Positions 59,072 through 64,000 of a stretch of DNA of 64,000 bases are shown one piece after another (the first letter of the stretch is position 1; each line of letters begins with the position of its first letter). Origin of the DNA: Annulohypoxylon bovei var. microspora (taxonomy: Eukaryota > Ascomycota > Sordariomycetes > Xylariales > Hypoxylaceae). The notes beneath the pieces were generated by a model. It was not told the origin of the DNA, made no database searches, and was given only the letters and a program-made list of their open reading frames with translations. Both the position numbers and the translations under genes were made by a program. Location of the stretch: positions 124,001-188,000 of the forward strand of contig MU405222.1 in the NCBI GenBank assembly GCA_022836615.1, read 5' to 3'.

Positions 59072-60557
59072 CTACAAAAGCTTCTTTTTCTTTTCCTCAC
59101 TAAGCCCGCGTATACCACTGAAGTCGAAGCTGTTCCGAGGCCAATAACCAGTGCCGCCCGAGAAGTAAATCTCTGTCCTCTGCTCTTGAGACCGCAATAG
59201 ATCTTCATCCGACCACGAATCTCGCAGTCGCTGCTGGAAATGAGGCGGCTCGCTCCTCACACTATTGCATCCCTCTCTTAGATCCGCCGCCGAAATATCG
59301 GCATAGTCCCACAGTACATACCCACACTCATGGAGGTTCCGGTCTCGCGGACTCTGTATGCTATCAAAGATAGAATTCGTCGCATGAGCGGCCTGCCACA
59401 CACGAAATGGACTGGAGTCCGCCGAGTCTTGTGCCCCATCTGAGGGTCGCGCCAATTGATCGAGCTGTTCTTCCGTGTAGGAATCTAACGATGCATCTAT
59501 GCTCCCAAGGCCAAGGGGCTCGAGTAGGCTATCTTGGGGTACCATAAAAGCGAGTTGCTGATCGGGTTCGTACTTCCATTCTCTAACTCGAAGGTTGTTC
59601 AGGTGGAAGATATGGACCCTCTCGCTGTAGGACTTTGCGCGGACGACAGAGCTTAATAATGGGAGACCTTGCGAAAGCTTTTGTGCGTAGATTAGGGCGA
59701 ATGATCATATCAAGGTGAAGGAACCAGAACTTACGAACCACTGGACGTGCGAGCATTCTATCATGTCGCTAGACCAATTAATAGGCATCTCGCCATATTC
59801 AACATCATGTGCGACAAATTCATCAAACGCTAAAACGAACAAAATAAATAAAAAATATGTTAGACAAAACTTCGACTTGATAAGGTCTATTAGACTCACC
59901 TTCGGCTACCTTTCGTTCCAGGTATGTGTGTATGCACGACAATTGCTCGTTAACCCACGGGGAGAACTTCGAGAAGAAGAGTAAGCGTAGATTGTTCCCG
60001 TCATCAACGGATAGTTCTTCGTCGTCTTCATCGGAGCATAACAAGTTACACATAAGTTGGTACCGAAGGAAGGCTTTGTTCAGGCGACAGCTCTCCCGTG
60101 GTGTGACTTCTAACGACAGGCGGTTTAGCGCTAGTCTATCAGTAGCTATTGGTATCACTTCATTAGCTAAGCTCTTGCCTAGAAATTCGGCCGCTGCGTA
60201 GTTTCGACTGAGAAAATTATAGTCGGACATTGAAAGCCTAGGGAGAAACCTGGAAGAGGCATCTTTCGTTTCCGACGCCGTCTCTAGGCGCGTGAGCAGA
60301 TCGCAGACCGCATCATAATCCCCGTTCTTAATCCGTGTCGGCTCGAGGAGCGCAAAGGCTAAAGGGGATGTTTCAGCGGAAATTTGGTTTATGATTATGT
60401 TGCGTGCAACAGAGTGGAGACTATCGTTGAAAGAATCGAGAAAGATGCGGTGACTTAGAATGACGGGACCAAGCTGTTGAATTGTATCTAATTTAGAGAG
60501 TACAACAGCGACGACGTGTAGGGGAAGTTGAAGAACAGGATGGGCTACGAACGCCAT
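59072..60557 (-). CDS. F-box-like protein, 452 aa
   Basis: Three exons (60557-59900, 59829-59735, 59677-59072) give 452 aa in phase. The N terminus, LPLHVVAVVLSKLDTIQQLGPVILSHRIFLDSF (residues 11-43), has the spacing of a fungal F-box-like motif. The remainder is alpha-helical with an acidic patch (CSDEDDEELSVDD), as in many fungal F-box-like proteins of unknown target. A role as an SCF substrate adaptor is inferred only. No stops or frameshifts interrupt it, in contrast to its neighbours. It is divergent from the small gene at 61039. Confidence 0.72.
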
Positions 60558-61038
60558 AACTTGATGAAGATATTTTTCCTGCCGGCAGATGACTTCAAAA
60601 TGTAAGGATATAAAAAGGTGTGGGGATAGAAACTAACCTAGGTTATGAGTCTATGGAGGAGAGAAGACTTACTACTTGAAGGCCTTGAGTTTTCGGTGCG
60701 GGCCTCCTATCACGAAGCACAAGATATTATCGTTAGAACCATGACTTTCGTACAACAACACCTCCGAAGTCTTACACGTGTTCTTGTTCTTGGAGATGTG
60801 ACACTGGCGTAGTACAAGTTCTGCCCCTGACACAGCAACATTGCGTATTGTTTTTCCATGGGTGGAGTGTAAAGGCGAAGATTCTCCCCAATATGTATTC
60901 TATTACAATCCGATACAGAAGACTGTCACTTAAAATTTCTTCTCAATGTCCCTCCAATACATTTCCTACTTCCCGAATTCCTGCTTTCATAACTCATGTT
61001 TACTTTTCCATAATATACATGCATATATGCTTGTTATC
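60558..61038. promoter_or_regulatory. Divergent promoter region, F-box-like gene and small orphan
   Basis: About 480 bp between two divergent start codons. No specific site is assigned. Confidence 0.4.
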
Positions 61039-61554
61039 ATGGCTGCCGTGAACTCTCCATCCGGTTATAGCGATCAGATAACACCGGGCGGTGTCCACTT
61101 CATTAACGGCACCCAGATATACGAGGATTATTTTAGTTACAAACATAGCCAAAAGGATGCCCAAGTCGCTCGAACACAATATTTTATTGAAGCCACTGAA
61201 AGAGACAGGTCTCACACCGAGAAGAGCATCAATGGCGAGGCACCTACGCCAACCGGAAAACAGCAACCTGATTGGAAGACGCTCAAGAACAAATCTTACT
61301 ACAAGGGCGACCACCAAGTGCTCGGTGTATTTGCTAAAGATGCTGGGGACAAGGCCGAGACGTACGTAGTAACTCTATCTACTCACTCTAGACACCGAAT
61401 GATCTGAATCCCGGCTTACTAACACTTTATCTATTACAAAAGACAAGCTAAAAATCGGGATGATTTTAACACAAAGTATGAAAAAGTATGGAGAAATCAG
61501 AGTAACAAACAACTAGAGGGTCATCTTGAACGGGCGAAAAATACGCATAACTAG
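61039..61554 (+). CDS. Small hydrophilic orphan protein, 144 aa
   Basis: Two exons (61039-61361 and 61443-61554) with a GTACGT donor, a CTAAC branch-site-like sequence and an AAAAG acceptor. The phases close at 145 codons. The product is hydrophilic and Lys/Gln/Asn-rich, with no signal peptide or membrane segment, and the C terminus is helical (YEKVWRNQSNKQLEGHLERAKN). I do not recognise a family. An upstream in-frame ATG at 60946 would add 31 hydrophobic residues; the ATG at 61039, in a better context (ATCATGG), is preferred. It is supported mainly by the clean splice that restores a frame of uniform composition. Confidence 0.55.
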
Positions 61555-62640
61555 GGCGGCAGAAAAAAATGTACGAAAGAGAGGACGTCCACAAACGCTA
61601 TAGCTGAGGGGGTTGTTTATAATACATTAAACTGCCTCGTGGATTTGTATAGAGTCAAACATGAGGACTCGAGAAATTAGCGCTAGGTGTATAAGGTCAG
61701 GACATTAATAGTTTATAAGTCGATTCATTTAGACATTCATTCATTTCACAACGACTGGGCTCCCAACAAGTCAAATGCAAACTTGACATGCTTGTGGTTA
61801 AATTGTGAATAAGACAAGACGGGTCCAAAATATCATCAAATTTGGTAAGTTTAATCTTACTTTAACTTGAGTAAGCTCTTATATTATGGAAGTATCGCGT
61901 ACCTATTGTTTCCTACCGTTGGCACAACTACCTACGAGCTTCACGGCTCGCGCGGGCTAATGATGAAAGAGCATATAGCTCATAATATACTACCTACACC
62001 AGGTTTATTTCTTAGGTTTATGAAATCTCTTAACTTAACTAAGAGTTATAATTTAACTCGGCCTTTGCAATAAAATTAAATTCAAAATAATAATTATTCG
62101 AATTCAAATACCAATCAGAGAAGCCAACGCCAAAAAGGGGGGGTACGAAACCGGTAAAATTCTAGTTAGTATTTCTCTTCCGAAAAGGGGCGAGGGCAAG
62201 AAAAAAAGATAGCAATGAAAACATATAAGGCTGCCACGAATAATCGGCGTAAGACATCTATCCTTCCCTTTTTCTCAAGTACTTGCCTAGGTACATATTA
62301 ATTTAACTACGGGTCACACGACGTAGGTTAAAGCTTGACTCGGGTAAAGAAAAGCCGACACAACACGACCCTAATTTTTACTAGAATGGTTGTATTGCTT
62401 GAAGCCTCACGATGTTTTAAGGCGTGACGAATATTGATTTATTTAAAGGCATTGCAATTTATGTACTTATTTTTACCTGGTTAGATTACTGTGCTTTTAA
62501 ACGGACCGACGAATATTCACCTCAAAAATACCTTGTTAAACATATAAATTGCCGTAGTAAGAATATCATGCGTACGATACAGTGTATATTCAACTAATCT
62601 GATATGAAACCACTTTAGCAATGTGATATTACGCGAATCT
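61555..62640. other. AT-rich intergenic stretch
   Basis: About 1.1 kb, strongly AT-rich, with no supported gene. If the condensation domain to its right was once complete, its 5' part should lie here, but no similarity is visible by eye. Confidence 0.55.
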
Positions 62641-62667
62641 ATGTACATTTTCTTATCATTGTCAGAG

Positions 62668-64000
62668 GTCTTCTCTGCCTTGCCACGCCAATATCTCGGT
62701 CGGCATCTCAAAACCCTCTCTTTCAAACGTTTTCAACTACCGTCAAAACATACGGGAGGCATGGAGATTTTTGAACTGTGATACAGCGGGTGAGCTTATT
62801 TCTTCGGGTGGTGATGCATACGATATCAGCATCGATATCCTCAATAGCAGCAGCGGAGATAGCCTTATCACACTTGCCGTGAACAGCGCCATTTACACGA
62901 AAGAGGACGCGGAGGTACTAACACGCAGCTATGTAGGCTTACTTGATAGCCTCCCGCGAAACACCGCCACCCAGGTTGGTAGTCTCCCACTATACTCAGA
63001 TATAGATGTATCAGCCGCTGTTGAGCTTGGTCGGGGTAAGTCTCTTTTACGCCTAGCGATACATAATAGCATCTAGCTCACAGTTTTCATAATATAGGTC
63101 CGGAAGAGCCTTCTCGATGGAGTGGCACTATAATTGACCGCATTGATGATATGACTGAAGCCTATGGGGATAGAGTCGCGTTGGCTAATGGGCCCCACCA
63201 GCGGCTCAGCTACAGGCAAATGGCAAACCGCGTTAATCAACTTGCTACAGAACTTTTAGCTCGAGATGTTGGCAGACACTCTTGCATTGGACTTTTTCAA
63301 CTTCCCGGGACGGAGTGGATCTGCTCATGCCTTGCGATTCTGCGTGCTGGGGCCATCTGCGTCCCTCTGGATCTTCAGATTGGCGTTGATCGTTTGCTAC
63401 TAATCATTAAGGACTGTAAACCGCAAATTGTATTAGTAGATGATACAACATGCAGTCATATCGACTTTCTAAGCAGTTCAGGGACACGAGTACTTGATAC
63501 GTCCAAAGTAGCCAGTCTTGCTTCCAACAACAACCATTTCACAAGTCGAGCTGTTCTCGAGGATGCCGCCATAATCATTTATATAAGTGGATCCACCGGC
63601 GTGCCAAAAGGCGTCATCCTGAAGCATCACTCCCTCCAGAATTTTACCGAGCTTGGTCCTCCTCGCTGGGGACTTCAAGAAGGCAAGGAAGTGATCTTGC
63701 AGCAGTCTTCATATGTATTCGACATGGCGCTCTGTCAGATATTCACTTGCCTTGGATACGGCGGCACACTTGTCGTCGTTAATCATGTTCAACGCCGAGA
63801 TCCGATCTCCATTCGCTCAATCATAGCATTAGAAGGTGTCACATTTACGATGGCAATTCCAACCGAGTATCTTACTTGGATTCAACACGAATGTTATGAA
63901 CAATTACGCAACACACGTTGGCGAAAAGCAATGAGCGGCGGGGAAGCAATAACTAAAACTCTTGTTGAGGCCTTTAGGTTACTACAGAACCCGGATTTCG
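62668..64000 (+). pseudogene. NRPS / PKS-NRPS condensation-adenylation segment (5'-decayed, runs off window)
   Basis: Frame A (from 62668) reads SRSASQNPLFQTF. After a 1-nt shift near 62733 the main frame reads NYRQNIREAWRF to IYTKEDAEVLTRSYVGLLDSL, the end of a condensation domain. An intron (63036-63097) leads into an adenylation domain with A1 LSYRQM, A2 LRAGAICVPLD, A3 YISGSTGVPKG and A4 FDMAL; it is open to the last base. The FDMAL and SGGEAIT segments are most like the adenylation domain of fungal PKS-NRPS hybrids. Upstream of 62668 the condensation domain cannot be followed, so the synthetase is 5'-truncated or badly decayed. Whether the rest of the module is intact lies beyond the window. 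Confidence 0.7.

Noticed and set aside
1..64000. CRISPR arrays, operons and Shine-Dalgarno sites
   Set aside because: The sequence is eukaryotic (spliced genes) and no regularly spaced repeats were seen.

Overview
The window is nuclear DNA of a filamentous ascomycete (Pezizomycotina, most likely a Sordariomycete; I cannot go lower from sequence alone). The evidence is many short introns of about 50-75 nt with GTRNGT...YAG borders, moderately compact genes on both strands, filamentous-fungal gene families (an AzgA-type purine permease, a Cdc12/AspC septin, DUF3455, a questin-oxidase-like protein, PKS-NRPS-type megasynthase sequence) and AT-rich intergenic DNA. All gene models below were spliced by hand; exon borders were accepted only where phase and family sequence agreed.

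Layout. 0-8.4 kb: one methyltransferase-like gene, then about 4.6 kb of gene-free AT-rich DNA. 8.5-16 kb: an AzgA-like purine transporter, a UCH37/Uch2 deubiquitinase, and an SDR oxidoreductase whose stop codon appears to have been hit by a 563-bp transposon-like element with perfect 96-bp terminal inverted repeats. 16.7-20.6 kb: two secreted-protein genes (a ricin-B-type lectin fold and DUF3455), with a short P450 relic between them. 20.6-23.5 kb: empty.

23.5-47.6 kb is a conserved housekeeping block: Golgi CASP/Coy1 and CORVET Vps3 (divergent pair), a BCS1-like AAA ATPase, the small-subunit processome protein Pwp2 and septin Cdc12 (divergent pair), a mitochondrial PDK/BCKDK-type kinase, and the MATH-USP deubiquitinase Ubp15/USP7. 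48.4-52.7 kb: a small Arg/Gly-rich AT-hook-like protein and a questin-oxidase-like protein.

54.9-64 kb looks like a decaying secondary-metabolism locus. It holds an SDR pseudogene, a P450 pseudogene, a fragment of a thioester-reductase (R) domain, two apparently intact ordinary genes (an F-box-like protein and a small orphan), and, at the right edge, a condensation-adenylation segment of an NRPS or PKS-NRPS. The adenylation part is open to the end of the window, but the condensation part breaks down 5'. I did not find an unambiguously new molecular system. The strongest unusual observations are the element insertion at the SDR stop codon, the scattered remains of a megasynthase cluster, the isolated P450 heme-loop relic at 18.7 kb, a strongly over-represented palindrome (TACCTAGGTA), and two GC-AG introns in housekeeping genes.
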